Shown here: positions 1 through 8,573 of the stretch, piece by piece | Numbering within the stretch: the stretch's first letter is position 1 | How the letters are laid out: each line of letters starts with the position of its first letter | From: Rhodospirillaceae bacterium | GTDB taxonomy: Bacteria > Pseudomonadota > Alphaproteobacteria > Reyranellales > Reyranellaceae | DNA: 64,000 bases | Reading direction: 5' to 3' | Assembly: GCA_009772935.1 (NCBI GenBank) | Contig: WOUR01000016.1 | Span: 1-64,000, forward strand | Made by a program: the position numbers and the translations under genes | The notes under the pieces: generated by a model | Databases searched by the model: none | Told to the model about the DNA's origin: nothing | The model's input: only the letters and a program-made list of their open reading frames with translations

Positions 1-1
1 C

Positions 2-847
2 TGGATCGCCGCGGCGCTGGGCCTGGTCGCCGTCGCCGTCGCGATCGCCGCCTTCCCGGTGGTGCGCGGCCTCGGCCGGCGGCTGGAGCGGCTCAAGGCC
101 GGCGTCGACCGGCTGGGCGGCGGCGATCTCGGCGCCCGCGTGAAGGTCGAAGGCCGCGACGAGGTGGCAGCACTTGCCGCGAGCTTCAACCGTTCGGCCG
201 AGCGTATCGAGGCGCTGGTGGCGGCCCACCGGCTGCTGCTGGCCAATGCCAGTCACGAGCTGCGCACACCGCTCACCCGCATCTCCGTCGCCGCTTCGCT
301 GCTGGGCGACGCCGCCGATCCCCGGACACGCGAATCGCTGAAGCGCGACGTGGCCGAACTCAACGAGCTGATCGAGCAGATCCTGCTGGCGAGCCGACTC
401 GAGGCTGTGCCTGCGCTGGAGCAGCACGAGCCGGTCGACCTGCTGGCGCTCGCCGCCGAAGAAGCCTCGCACTACGACGTCGAGGTGAGCGGCGAGCCGG
501 TGACCGTCAATGGCGACCGCACCCTGCTGCGCCGCCTGGTGCGCAACCTGGTCGAGAACGCGCAGCGCTATGGCGGCGGCACCCCGATCGACGTTTCCGT
601 GACGCGCGAGGCCGACCGTGCGGTGCTCGAAGTACTCGATCACGGCCCCGGCGTGCCGGAGGCCGAACGCCAGCGCATCTTCGAACCCTTCTATCGCCTG
701 GCCGGCGCTGCCGAGACCGGTCGCGGCAGCGGCCTCGGTCTCGCCCTCGTCCTCGACATCGCCCGCCGCCACGGCGGCGACGCGATGTGTCTGGCGGCAG
801 AGGGTGGCGGCAGCCGGTTCAGGATGGAGTTGCCGGCGAATCCGTAG
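2..847 (+). CDS. Sensor histidine kinase, 3' part (5' end outside window)
   Basis: The reading frame is open from the first bases, so the gene begins left of the window; an internal GTG at 59 is not the true start. About 281 residues are visible. They comprise a hydrophobic transmembrane helix (first 20 residues), a HAMP linker (about 22-72), a HisKA dimerisation helix with the phospho-accepting His in ASHELRTP, and an ATP-binding domain with an N box (NLVENAQRYG), a G1 box (DHGPGVP) and a G2 box (GRGSGLGLAL). It is an inner-membrane kinase of the CpxA/RstB/EnvZ-like class that phosphorylates a response regulator. The regulator gene is presumably upstream and not visible, so the signal is unknown. 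All catalytic boxes are intact. Confidence 0.93.
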   Translation, partial: WIAAALGLVAVAVAIAAFPVVRGLGRRLERLKAGVDRLGGGDLGARVKVEGRDEVAALAASFNRSAERIEALVAAHRLLLANASHELRTPLTRISVAASLLGDAADPRTRESLKRDVAELNELIEQILLASRLEAVPALEQHEPVDLLALAAEEASHYDVEVSGEPVTVNGDRTLLRRLVRNLVENAQRYGGGTPIDVSVTREADRAVLEVLDHGPGVPEAERQRIFEPFYRLAGAAETGRGSGLGLALVLDIARRHGGDAMCLAAEGGGSRFRMELPANP

Positions 848-940
848 CTGGCAGTGTCTGCGCGCAGCTGCAACCGTCGAATCACGCTCGAAACAGCCAT
901 GACTGCCGCTTTTCGCCGTTCCTCCCTCCACGCGTACAAC

Positions 941-964
941 CCGTCGCAATGATGGTTGCGACGG
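941..964. terminator. Hairpin downstream of the sensor kinase gene
   Basis: There is a 9-bp perfect stem (CCGTCGCAA / TTGCGACGG) with a 6-nt loop, about 95 nt after the kinase stop codon. No T-tract follows on either strand, so it could be a processed 3' structure or an operator-like palindrome rather than an intrinsic terminator. Confidence 0.35.
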
Positions 965-985
965 CGCATCGACACCTCCTATAGT
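956..985 (+). promoter_or_regulatory. Possible sigma-70 promoter for the amidase gene
   Basis: TTGCGA at 956-961 and TATAGT at 980-985 are separated by 18 nt and lie about 65 nt before the amidase start. The -35 element overlaps the right arm of the hairpin at 941-964. This is a weak pattern match. Confidence 0.25.
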
Positions 986-1050
986 TTAGGTGGGATGGGT
1001 TCTACACAACCCACTTCTCCTGGCGATTGACACTGCGCGCGGAGGCAAAA

Positions 1051-1869
1051 ATGCCATTCACGGCCAAAGTCATTAGCACCGCCGAATGGGGCGCCAGGCC
1101 ACCTTTGCACCTCTTCGCATTGCGTACTCCAAAGTATGTGATCATTCATCACACAGACGATCAGAATCCCCCGAACAACCCCTCGCGCAGCACCCGCGAC
1201 GGCGCCATCAAACTGGCTCAGAGAATTCAGAAGGATCACTTCAGTCGCGGATGGTCCGACTCCGGGCACAACTTCCTCAATACAACCGGGGGCTTCGTCC
1301 TGGAGGGGCGGACTGGCACACTAAGCGCCGTAAATCAGGGCCTGTGTCTGCAATCCGCCCATGCCGCACAAGATCCCGGTCTTCTGGCCAATGGCAACGA
1401 TTCACCCGGAATCGAAAACGAAGGCAACTTCATGAATTTCGCCATGGGTAGCGTCCAATGGGCCAGTCTTGTCGATCTTTGTGCATCCCTGTGCGATGCG
1501 TGCAGCATCAGCCCCAACAATATCCGCGGACATCGGGAGTTCAGCAGTACGCTGTGCCCCGGCGACTGGCTCTTTGGACAGCTTCCGCGCTTGCGCCAGG
1601 ATGTGGCTACGAAGCTGGGCATCGCCTTGACCGCGGCGCAAGCCTTCGACAAGCCGACGGCCGCCGATTCATTCAAACTGGGTGACGTCGGTCCCATGGT
1701 GCTGGTCCTGCAGAGGCTGTTGCTCGGAAAAGGGCATTCGGCCGGAGCACTCGACGGAATCTTCGGCGAAAATACAAAGGCGGCCATCGTAGCGTTTCAG
1801 AAGGCAAGCGGCATAAAGCCCGCCAACGGCGTAGTCGATCCCAAGACTCGCAAAGCGCTCGGCCTTTGA
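1051..1869 (+). CDS. N-acetylmuramoyl-L-alanine amidase with C-terminal peptidoglycan-binding domain
   Basis: This 272-residue protein should cleave the bond between MurNAc and the stem peptide. The amidase_2/PGRP fold covers about residues 8-180. Likely zinc ligands are His33 or His34 (VIIHHTDD), His161 (RGHREF) and Cys169 (STLCPGDW). A PG_binding_1 domain occupies about 208-270 (LGDVGPMVLVLQRLL to KTRKALGL). No signal peptide is seen, so export would need lysis, a dedicated secretion system or another route. The start is ATG 1051 because GGAGG lies at 1041-1045; an in-frame TTG at 1027 has no such site. Codon use is less GC-biased than in the housekeeping genes to the right, consistent with acquisition. 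It is followed at 57 nt by another cell-wall-hydrolase-like gene on the same strand. Confidence 0.9.
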   Translation: MPFTAKVISTAEWGARPPLHLFALRTPKYVIIHHTDDQNPPNNPSRSTRDGAIKLAQRIQKDHFSRGWSDSGHNFLNTTGGFVLEGRTGTLSAVNQGLCLQSAHAAQDPGLLANGNDSPGIENEGNFMNFAMGSVQWASLVDLCASLCDACSISPNNIRGHREFSSTLCPGDWLFGQLPRLRQDVATKLGIALTAAQAFDKPTAADSFKLGDVGPMVLVLQRLLLGKGHSAGALDGIFGENTKAAIVAFQKASGIKPANGVVDPKTRKALGL

Positions 1870-1926
1870 GGTCATTCAGATCACTGCATCAAGCTCGCCA
1901 GAGCGACCCGACGAGAGGAATCCGCC

Positions 1927-2484
1927 ATGGCTTTCCAAGCCACGAAGCAGAAAGTTCACAACAGGGGGGTCGCACCCGACAGCTTTCTTACCGAGCTCGT
2001 TGCCTGGGGCAAATCTGCCCCTGACGAGATTTTTGCGCCAAACAATGCTCAGGACATCTATTCGAATATCTTTGGGGCGCTCGGTCCCTGGCAAGACAAT
2101 CGGCATCGGCGGGCCGTCATGCTCGAGGTAATGCGAGTGCTTGCGGGCTTCGAATCTTCGTGGGACTGGAACGAAGGCGTTGATACGACCAACCCCGATT
2201 CCACGACGCCGGACACCATTGAAGCCGGTGCCTGGCAGGTCAGTGCGAACTCCATGGCCTTCGGGCAGGAACTCAAGGACCTCGTGCTCCGCAACGTCGG
2301 CTCGATGGATGGGGACGAATTCCAGAAAGCCATGAAGCGGGATCATCAGTTGGCGATGGAGTACGTCGCCCGTCTGCTGCGGCGTACCGTGAACCACCAT
2401 GGCCCCGTGAAGAGGCATGAAATCGATCCGTGGCTAAGAAAAGATGCCGTGGCCGAGTTTCAGGTATTTCTGGGCGCATCCTGA
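1927..2484 (+). CDS. Putative lysozyme-like protein
   Basis: This 185-residue soluble protein has no signal peptide. Residues 70-106 have the look of a lysozyme-like fold: an acidic residue after a hydrophobic helix (LAGFESSWDW, Glu76 as candidate general acid) and then a Gly-rich strand (EAGAWQVS, about 99-106) like the EaGa-Q-S motif of goose-type or soluble lytic transglycosylases. Peptidoglycan cleavage is inferred from this motif and from the amidase gene immediately upstream; no named family can be assigned with certainty. AGAGGA at about 1914-1919 sits before ATG 1927. The gene is convergent with the 516-residue peptidoglycan-binding protein gene to its right. Confidence 0.6.
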   Translation: MAFQATKQKVHNRGVAPDSFLTELVAWGKSAPDEIFAPNNAQDIYSNIFGALGPWQDNRHRRAVMLEVMRVLAGFESSWDWNEGVDTTNPDSTTPDTIEAGAWQVSANSMAFGQELKDLVLRNVGSMDGDEFQKAMKRDHQLAMEYVARLLRRTVNHHGPVKRHEIDPWLRKDAVAEFQVFLGAS

Positions 2485-2547
2485 TCGCCGGCACAGGTAT
2501 GATTTGCCCACTGCCGTATGCGGCCGGCCGGAATCATGACTATGTCC

Positions 2548-4098
2548 TCAGTACGGGGGTGGCGGCAGACCGGCGCTCTCGAATTTGAACGAGCCGCGGC
2601 TGATGTCGAGGCTGCCGATGGCAGGTGATAACTGGTAGCGGCGTGGGTTGGATCCTCCGGCCCAGGTCGGCCACGCATCGACTTGGCCGATCGTCTGAGG
2701 CAAGTCGCCGCCAGCCGTGGCGACGCGGAGCCGCAGGGCTTTCAGCAGCGCGTCCTCATGCCGCTGCGCCCAATGTTTGGGATTTGCCGGCCAACTGTCC
2801 ACGTAGCCTCGCGCCGTCGCATAGACCTCGCGCAGCGCCGACCCCGCTTTGCCGCCGGAGACGATGTGGCCAGGAAAGCGGATATGCCAGCGCTGCAGGA
2901 TCGCCATGGCGCGCTCCGAAGTGAAGACGTCGCCAATGGTGAGCTGGCCATCGATGCTGGCGGCGGCAATGTCGCGGAGCCGCATGCGCGCCATGGTCCA
3001 CATGGCACGACGGTAGCCCGGAAGCTGCCGGCCGGCTGCGACGAATCGATAGAACCAATGCCAGGTCTTGAAGTAGTTGCCGTCCTCTTCACGCTCGACC
3101 AGACGGCGCGGCTGGCCGGTCTCATCGACCATTGCAACCCAGCCCGTATATTTGCGCGAATCCGGATTGAAAAGTGACTTGCCGGTCGGCTGACCGGTCG
3201 CGTCTATCCATGTCTCGTCGATCTCGACGCCAAATTTCGTCATCAGACGATCGTAATCGGCACGATCCGCATGCTTGAGATAGGCAAGGAAGCCGCACAG
3301 CTCGCCCTCCGAGACGTTGCCGCCCGGACTGACGATACCAAGTGTCCAGTGGCAAGGGCCTGCCGACACGAAGGCGTTATCATAGGCGTTGACGCTGTCG
3401 TAGAACCCGATGCACTCGACCTCGGACACTGCCCGAACCACCTTGTAGGTCGAACGCTCCGCAGCCGAGAGATCCTCGAGGGGACGGCCGACCAGGCTCG
3501 ATGGCAGCATCTCGGCTTCCGGCACAGTGTGCGTGGGCGGCACCGAGCGGGGCCCGCTCCATTGAAGATACTTCTGAAAGTCGCCCAATACGATCCGGTC
3601 GCCGACCGACGTGTTCTCGGGATGGCCGAAATGATCGGACAGGTCGACCACGAACATGCGCGGGGTGCTGCTCGGGACATGGTCGTGGCGCCAGATATTC
3701 TCCGCAACCAGACTGGCTCGCTTGCCGCCGGCCATGGTCCAGGCCTCGACCACGACCGGGCAGCGCCATCGCGAGGCAAGCCAGATCTGCAGAGCCGCTC
3801 GCGTCGCCTGGTCGACTACGCCCGAGACATGCCCTTGGTAGCGCGCTGCCCCCGTAGCGGCGCGACCGAGCTGGTCGGCGTAGATGCTCGAACCCGGGCT
3901 GGCGACAACGGCAACGTGCTCCATCGCTGCGTAGGCCTGGAAGTCACGAACCGCCCAGTAGGTCAAGCGGCCGAACACACCGTCGGCTTTGTCGATACCG
4001 TTGAAGCCCAACTCTATCAGGTCGCGCTGCAATCGTTGAACCAGATCGTGGCGGCTGGAACCGCGACGCAAATCCACATCCTCGTAGCGATCGGGCAT
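2548..4098 (-). CDS. Peptidoglycan-binding-domain protein with lysozyme-like motif
   Basis: This is a 516-residue protein without a signal peptide. Residues about 15-105 form a PG_binding_1-type repeat (HDLVQRLQRDLIELGF to VVDQATRAALQIWLASR). A central segment at about 220-255 contains VSEVECIGFYDSVNAYDNAF, with Glu226/Glu228 and Asp234 spaced like the acidic pair of lysozyme-fold muramidases, then CHWT. The C-terminal 200 residues are rich in Trp/Arg/His and match no family I recognise. A strong Shine-Dalgarno, AAGGAGGG, precedes the ATG. It is last in a leftward run behind the 67-residue gene and three lipoprotein genes. A cell-wall hydrolase or an effector-like toxin are both possible; substrate and delivery route are unknown. 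Confidence 0.6.
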   Translation of the reverse strand: MPDRYEDVDLRRGSSRHDLVQRLQRDLIELGFNGIDKADGVFGRLTYWAVRDFQAYAAMEHVAVVASPGSSIYADQLGRAATGAARYQGHVSGVVDQATRAALQIWLASRWRCPVVVEAWTMAGGKRASLVAENIWRHDHVPSSTPRMFVVDLSDHFGHPENTSVGDRIVLGDFQKYLQWSGPRSVPPTHTVPEAEMLPSSLVGRPLEDLSAAERSTYKVVRAVSEVECIGFYDSVNAYDNAFVSAGPCHWTLGIVSPGGNVSEGELCGFLAYLKHADRADYDRLMTKFGVEIDETWIDATGQPTGKSLFNPDSRKYTGWVAMVDETGQPRRLVEREEDGNYFKTWHWFYRFVAAGRQLPGYRRAMWTMARMRLRDIAAASIDGQLTIGDVFTSERAMAILQRWHIRFPGHIVSGGKAGSALREVYATARGYVDSWPANPKHWAQRHEDALLKALRLRVATAGGDLPQTIGQVDAWPTWAGGSNPRRYQLSPAIGSLDISRGSFKFESAGLPPPPY

Positions 4099-4188
4099 GA
4101 CGCGATTCCCTCCTTTAGCGAATACGCCAGACCTGACTGCGGTGTCGTCCCTCGACCTGAAGAAGACTATCTTCAGGCCGCTCAGTAG

Positions 4189-4392
4189 TCACGGCTGCTT
4201 CTTGGCAATCAGCAGCCACTTGCCCCCGGGGGCATCGACGACGCCATCGCTCTTCGCTTTGGCATCGTACTGAATATCGTCACTGACCGATTTGATCTCC
4301 GTGTCGTAACCTGGACCAATATAACCAATGCGATCCTGCACATCGTCGAACGTATTGCAGACGTACAAAATGATATGAGGATGATCAGCCAT
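4189..4392 (-). CDS. Small hypothetical protein (67 aa)
   Basis: I do not recognise this family. The product is soluble, with no signal peptide or membrane segment. It starts MADHPHIILYVCNTFDD and ends in a beta-hairpin-like GGKWLLIAKKQP. A purine-rich AGGGGAG site lies 8-10 nt before the ATG, supporting translation. It lies 11 nt downstream of the 222-residue lipoprotein gene on the same strand and about 90 nt before the peptidoglycan-binding protein gene, so co-transcription is likely. A role as a partner or accessory of the neighbouring envelope proteins is only a guess. Confidence 0.55.
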   Translation of the reverse strand: MADHPHIILYVCNTFDDVQDRIGYIGPGYDTEIKSVSDDIQYDAKAKSDGVVDAPGGKWLLIAKKQP

Positions 4393-4403
4393 TGGTCACT
4401 CCC

Positions 4404-5072
4404 CTAGGTCTTCGCTTGTGCTGCCTTGAACAGCGCGTTGACGGTTGGCTCTATTCTGTAGAGGTAGTCACGGATTGCGCCGACCGTCTTCCTTTCCTTC
4501 AGCCTGGCATTCAGCCCTTTCGGAACGGCCGAAGGATCCTGTTCACGCGCGGCCGTGATAACCTTGTCGAGCGCCGCTTCATCCAAGCTCCCGTCAGGCT
4601 TGCTGATCACTTCCATGATCGTGTTGAGCTTAGTCACGACCTCCTTGCCGGCGGCAGCGCCGGCTGCGCGCGCCTCGGCGTTAACAAGAAGAGAAACGGT
4701 TCGGGGATGGCTGGCAACCGCTTTCGCCGCAACGCCAGAAGCAAACTGAGTCGAGATTTTCAAATCAGCCTTAAGCGGTGCCTCCTTAGCGTCGAGCGTA
4801 TTGTCGACCTGAAAACTGGCAAACATGCTCACGGCCTCACCGTCTGGCTTCCCGTTGCTCTCACCGACTGGGGGAACAATCGTCGCAATCGTCCGATTGA
4901 GCCCGAAATTCACTTCCAGCGGCGGCGTTGACGACGCATTTGAGCGAATCGCAAGGTTTACCCCGTCGCGTTCGGCGAAGACCAATGTCTTCCCGCAGCC
5001 GGCGACCATGACGGCGGGACTGAGCAACACGAGCAGCTTCACGAATCGGAGAGTGTGAGCCGGAAGGATCAT
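4404..5072 (-). CDS. Hypothetical lipoprotein (222 aa)
   Basis: A type II signal peptide with lipobox VAGC (Cys26) predicts a lipid-anchored envelope protein. The mature part starts with a beta-rich segment including NFGLNRTIATIVPPV, which resembles a segment of the next lipoprotein (VGYDRNFAAVIP). It then becomes helical and Ala/Lys-rich, with charged helices to the C terminus. Its start codon overlaps the stop of the 158-residue lipoprotein gene by 4 nt (ATGA), so the two are translationally coupled. Function is unknown. The three lipoproteins in a row upstream of a peptidoglycan-binding protein suggest a cell-envelope complex, or protection against the co-encoded wall enzymes. Confidence 0.7.
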   Translation of the reverse strand: MILPAHTLRFVKLLVLLSPAVMVAGCGKTLVFAERDGVNLAIRSNASSTPPLEVNFGLNRTIATIVPPVGESNGKPDGEAVSMFASFQVDNTLDAKEAPLKADLKISTQFASGVAAKAVASHPRTVSLLVNAEARAAGAAAGKEVVTKLNTIMEVISKPDGSLDEAALDKVITAAREQDPSAVPKGLNARLKERKTVGAIRDYLYRIEPTVNALFKAAQAKT

Positions 5073-5545
5073 GATCCGGTACTCTTAGTGGCAGTGGAGC
5101 TCTTTTCGGATTTTTCGTCGCTGTTTTTGAAGCAGACGAAGAAATCCTTGATCTTCCCTGGGTCCTTGTTCAGAGCATCGGCAAAGGCTTCCGCAGCCTG
5201 GCCTGTCGCAATTGATTCCGTGAATTTTCTTATCGTCACTCCATAGACCGCCATTTCCGAGCAAGCGATGGCAGCCATAGCATCTCGCTTCTGACCTGGC
5301 GCGGCACTACGCTGCTGATCGACACCTGCATCTTGCATCCGCTTGTACTCAGCGCTGCGCGGGATCACAGCTGCGAAGTTGCGGTCATAGCCAACGATCA
5401 GAGATCCAGTGCTCTGCTCGGGATTGATCGAAGCATTGATACCAACGACAGTTCGGCTGCCCATATAGAGTTGGTTGGGCTCGCACCCGGTAAGCACCGC
5501 TATTGCGCCTGCAGGAATCAAGGCCGCACAAAACGTCAACCGCAT
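5069..5545 (-). CDS. Hypothetical lipoprotein (158 aa)
   Basis: A lipobox, VLTGC (Cys21), follows a short hydrophobic signal. The mature domain begins with a beta-rich stretch (SRTVVGINASINPEQ, then GSLIVGYDRNFAAVIP), followed by a helical part with two isolated cysteines (IACSEMAV and FFVCFKN) and a Ser/Lys/Thr-rich tail. Family and function are not recognised. It overlaps the upstream lipoprotein gene by 10 nt and the downstream one by 4 nt, so all three are very probably one transcript. Confidence 0.7.
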   Translation of the reverse strand: MRLTFCAALIPAGAIAVLTGCEPNQLYMGSRTVVGINASINPEQSTGSLIVGYDRNFAAVIPRSAEYKRMQDAGVDQQRSAAPGQKRDAMAAIACSEMAVYGVTIRKFTESIATGQAAEAFADALNKDPGKIKDFFVCFKNSDEKSEKSSTATKSTGS

Positions 5546-6060
5546 CGGCTTTGCTCCGGGGTTTGATTGAGTTCGATTTGCGAGGGTTCATCTGGCGTCA
5601 AAATCAGATGCCGATTGATGGACTCGTCTCTAGAGATTTCACTCAAAAGTGCGTCCTCGGAAAAGCCGAGCATGACGCCGATCGTGCGGCGGTTGAGATC
5701 CAGCGCCAGGCCACCGGTCCGGCGAACGACGGCGATGGGGCGAAGGCCCTCCAGCGACACACCGAAACTGTATTTTCCAGCACGCGGCGCGGCGGCGCAG
5801 TCCGGGATCAACGCAAGTGTCCAGGAATAGCCGATCGTGATGCCGGCATCGGCCTCGCTGCGCAGAGCAACCCCATACGTCTCCGTGCGAACGACACGCG
5901 CGCCCTTTGCTTCGATGACCTCCGACGACGCAAAGCCCATGCCGTTGATCGAACACGCGGGCAGCATCAGCATGCTTCCGACGAGGAATGTCCGGGCGCC
6001 GAGCAGCCGGGCAACAGGGTTTGCACTTTTCGATGCTCTCGACAGTCGCCTGGATCGCAC
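5536..6060 (-). CDS. Hypothetical lipoprotein (174 aa), first gene of the operon
   Basis: The N terminus is Arg-rich, followed by a hydrophobic stretch and lipobox MLPAC (Cys36). The lipobox sits rather far in, so translation may begin at a later codon than the ATG used here. The mature protein alternates beta strands (RVVRTETYGVALRSEADAGITIGYSW, shown here only as a pattern of short strands), with a Cys at ALIPDCAA and a helical C terminus. No family is recognised. Its last 10 nt overlap the next lipoprotein gene. A plausible promoter lies about 90 nt upstream. Confidence 0.65.
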   Translation of the reverse strand: MRSRRLSRASKSANPVARLLGARTFLVGSMLMLPACSINGMGFASSEVIEAKGARVVRTETYGVALRSEADAGITIGYSWTLALIPDCAAAPRAGKYSFGVSLEGLRPIAVVRRTGGLALDLNRRTIGVMLGFSEDALLSEISRDESINRHLILTPDEPSQIELNQTPEQSRCG

Positions 6061-6365
6061 TCAGGAAGCCTGAATGCCCGAACGACCAGGACGCCGGTAT
6101 CGCGTGATTGCCCTCGCCAGCATGAAGCCTCCCCCGAAGCGCAACATCCTCGGTTGAACTATCATTCGATTGTGCACGGGAGTCAAATACACGCGCACGA
6201 TTCCTGCAAATTACTCCACACAAGATAGTGAAGCCTAAGAAAGCGGACGAGGAGCCTTGTCACCGGTTTCGCCTCGCGGGCGCACAGCCGCCATAGTCTG
6301 GGATGACCCGCATCCCGAGGGCAGTCTAAGGTGCGGTGAACAACCGTTTACCGAGGAAGCGCGAC
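6061..6365. other. 305-nt divergent intergenic region
   Basis: This lies between the leftward lipoprotein operon and the rightward acyl-CoA dehydrogenase. It is lower in GC in its central part (6150-6240) and contains one credible leftward promoter (6158-6186). No RNA gene or convincing ORF was found on either strand. Confidence 0.6.
6158..6186 (-). promoter_or_regulatory. Possible sigma-70 promoter of the lipoprotein operon
   Basis: On the minus strand, TTGACT (complement of 6181-6186) and GATAGT (complement of 6158-6163) are separated by 17 nt. This gives a start near 6151 and a leader of about 90 nt before the first lipoprotein gene. Confidence 0.4.
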
Positions 6366-7634
6366 ATGGATTTCAACATTCCCGCGGACATCGCGGCCTA
6401 TCTGGTCGAGCTCGACGAGTTCATCGAGCGCGAGATCCGGCCGCTGGAGCGCGAGAACGACAATATCCGCTTCTTCGACCATCGCCGCGAGCATGCGCGC
6501 ACCGACTGGGACAATGACGGCCAACCGCGGCACGAGTGGGAAGAGTTGCTGGCCGAGATGAAGCGTCGCGCCGACAGGGCCGGCCACCTGCGCTTCGGGC
6601 TGCCGAAGGCGCTGGGCGGCAAGGACGGGTCCAACCTCGCCATGGCGATCATCCGCGAGCATCTGGCCCACAAGGGGCTCGGCCTGCACAACGACCTGCA
6701 GAACGAGAGTTCGATCGTCGGCAACTTCCCGGTGGCCCTGCTGCTGCACCGCTTCGGCACGCAGGAGCAGAAAGACCGCTACATCGAGGGCATGTTCAAG
6801 GGCACCGAGCGCATCGGCTTCGGCCTCACCGAGCCGCTGCACGGCTCCGACGCCACGTTCATGGAGACCACCGCGACGAAGCAGGGCTCGGACTGGGTGA
6901 TCAACGGCATGAAGCGGTTCAACACCGGCATGCATACGGCCACGGTCGACCTCGTCTTCGCGCGCACCTCCGGCAAGGCCGGCGATGCGCGCGGTATCTC
7001 GGCGTTCCTGGTGCCGGTGAAGAGCCCGGGCTTCAAGATCGAGTACATGTGGTGGACGTTCAACATGCCGTCCGACCATGCCGAGGTGTCGCTCAGCAAC
7101 GTCACCGTACCGGGCTCGACCATGCTGGGCGAGGAAGGCCGCGGCCTCGACGTGGCGCAGACCTTCGTGCATGAGAACCGCATCCGCCAGGCCGCCTCGA
7201 GCCTCGGCGCGGCGCAATACTGCATCGACCTGTCGGTGGCGTACGCGAAGAACCGCAAGGTGTTCGGCAAGGCGCTGGCGACCAACCAGGCGATCCAGTT
7301 CCCGCTGGCGGAGCTGCACACCGAGGCGGAGATGACCCGCGGCCTGGTGCGCAAGACGGCGTGGCACCTCGACCGCGAGCACCACATGAACGTCAGCGAA
7401 TGGGTGGCGATGTCGAACTACCGCGCCAACCGCCTGGTCTGCGACGCCGCCGACCGTGCGATGCAGGTGCATGGCGGCGTCGGCTATTCGCGTCACACGC
7501 CGTTCGAGCACATCTACCGCCACCACCGCCGCTACCGCATCACCGAGGGCTCGGAGGAGATCCAGATCCGCCGCGTCGCCGGCGCCCTGTTCGGCTTCTG
7601 GGGCGCGCAGAAGACGGCGACGGCGGCGAAGTAG
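6366..7634 (+). CDS. Acyl-CoA dehydrogenase family protein
   Basis: This 422-residue FAD flavoenzyme should oxidise an acyl-CoA at the alpha-beta position and pass electrons to ETF. The N-terminal helical domain, the middle beta domain with the signature [13 protein letters not shown], and the C-terminal helical domain ([20 protein letters not shown]) are in the usual order. The Glu in ITEGSEEIQ lies where medium-chain enzymes have the catalytic base. The start is ATG 6366, behind GAGGA at 6353-6357; an upstream in-frame GTG at 6336 would add ten residues without a better site. The chain-length substrate cannot be read from sequence. No beta-oxidation partner genes are adjacent. Confidence 0.92.
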   Translation: MDFNIPADIAAYLVELDEFIEREIRPLERENDNIRFFDHRREHARTDWDNDGQPRHEWEELLAEMKRRADRAGHLRFGLPKALGGKDGSNLAMAIIREHLAHKGLGLHNDLQNESSIVGNFPVALLLHRFGTQEQKDRYIEGMFKGTERIGFGLTEPLHGSDATFMETTATKQGSDWVINGMKRFNTGMHTATVDLVFARTSGKAGDARGISAFLVPVKSPGFKIEYMWWTFNMPSDHAEVSLSNVTVPGSTMLGEEGRGLDVAQTFVHENRIRQAASSLGAAQYCIDLSVAYAKNRKVFGKALATNQAIQFPLAELHTEAEMTRGLVRKTAWHLDREHHMNVSEWVAMSNYRANRLVCDAADRAMQVHGGVGYSRHTPFEHIYRHHRRYRITEGSEEIQIRRVAGALFGFWGAQKTATAAK

Positions 7635-7652
7635 AAGAATCACTCTCCCCGC

Positions 7653-8573
7653 ATGACGGACGAGGCAAAGGGAGGTCGCCGCTACACCGGCGACCTCATC
7701 ATGTTCGGCACGGCGATGCTGATGGGATCGAGCTATCCCTTCGCCAAGGACGTGCTGCAGGTCATGAGCCCGCTGCTCTACAGCGGCTCGCGCTACCTGG
7801 TCGCCAGCCTCTTCCTGTTCGCCGTCATGGCCTTGATGCGCCGGCCGCTCGGCCTGGCGCAGCGCGACTGGCTGCCGCTGTTCCTGCTGTCGCTGATCGG
7901 CGTCACCCTGTTCCAGGCCTGCTGGGGTCTCGCCATGACGTACACGGCACCGAGCGTCGGCTCGATCGTCATGACCACCACCACCGCCTTCTCGGCGATC
8001 CTCGCCTGGTTCGGCGGCCGTCGGCTGCCCGCGCTGGGCTGGGCCGGCATCGGGCTGGCCTTCGCAGGGGTCGTGCTGGTGGTGAACAACAGCCTCACGG
8101 CGGTCACGCTGTCGTTCGGCAGCCTCGACGGCACCCTGCTCTGGATGCTCTCGGCCTTCGCCTGGGCCCTCTATGTCGAGCGCTGCGCGCCCTACAATCA
8201 ACGGCTGGGCGCCCTGCCCGTCATGGCTTGGACGACTTTGTTCGGCTCCGTCGTGCTGGTGCCGGTCGCCCTTCTCTTCGAATCGCCGGCCAAGTTCGCC
8301 CGGCTCGACGACCGGCTGCTGGGCTTCTGGCTCTACACCGCCATCTTTCCGGTGGGCGTCGCCTTCCTCGGCCTGACGGCCGGGCTCGACCGGCTGGGGG
8401 TCAGCCGGGTCATGGTCTACATGTACCTGATCCCGGTCGCCGGGGTGGGCCTGTCGGCTGCCTTCTTCGGCGATCCATTGACCGCAGCCCGCGTGCTGGG
8501 CGGACTGATCGTGCTGGCCGGCGTCATTCTGACGCGTGTGGCGCTCGACCGGGCCGCCCGCGTTCCTGTATGA
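7653..8573 (+). CDS. EamA/DMT-family transporter
   Basis: This 306-residue inner-membrane protein has ten predicted transmembrane helices in two EamA repeats ([17 protein letters not shown] in the first, [17 protein letters not shown] opening the second). Members export amino acids, nucleobases or other small metabolites. The stop codon overlaps the putative hisB start as ATGA, so the transporter and hisB are probably co-transcribed. That placement could hint at histidine-pathway metabolites but does not prove it. Confidence 0.88.
   Translation: MTDEAKGGRRYTGDLIMFGTAMLMGSSYPFAKDVLQVMSPLLYSGSRYLVASLFLFAVMALMRRPLGLAQRDWLPLFLLSLIGVTLFQACWGLAMTYTAPSVGSIVMTTTTAFSAILAWFGGRRLPALGWAGIGLAFAGVVLVVNNSLTAVTLSFGSLDGTLLWMLSAFAWALYVERCAPYNQRLGALPVMAWTTLFGSVVLVPVALLFESPAKFARLDDRLLGFWLYTAIFPVGVAFLGLTAGLDRLGVSRVMVYMYLIPVAGVGLSAAFFGDPLTAARVLGGLIVLAGVILTRVALDRAARVPV

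Noticed and set aside
1027-1032. TTGACA, a perfect -35 hexamer before the amidase
   Set aside because: It is only 24 nt from the start codon, leaving no room for a -10 element and leader.
1051-6060. Prophage or tailocin
   Set aside because: No capsid, tail, terminase, integrase, holin or spanin gene was recognised; cell-wall enzymes alone are not enough.
6348-8201. Long open frame antisense to the acyl-CoA dehydrogenase and EamA genes
   Set aside because: It is His/Arg/Gln-rich low-complexity translation typical of the antisense frame of high-GC genes, and both sense genes have clear family motifs.
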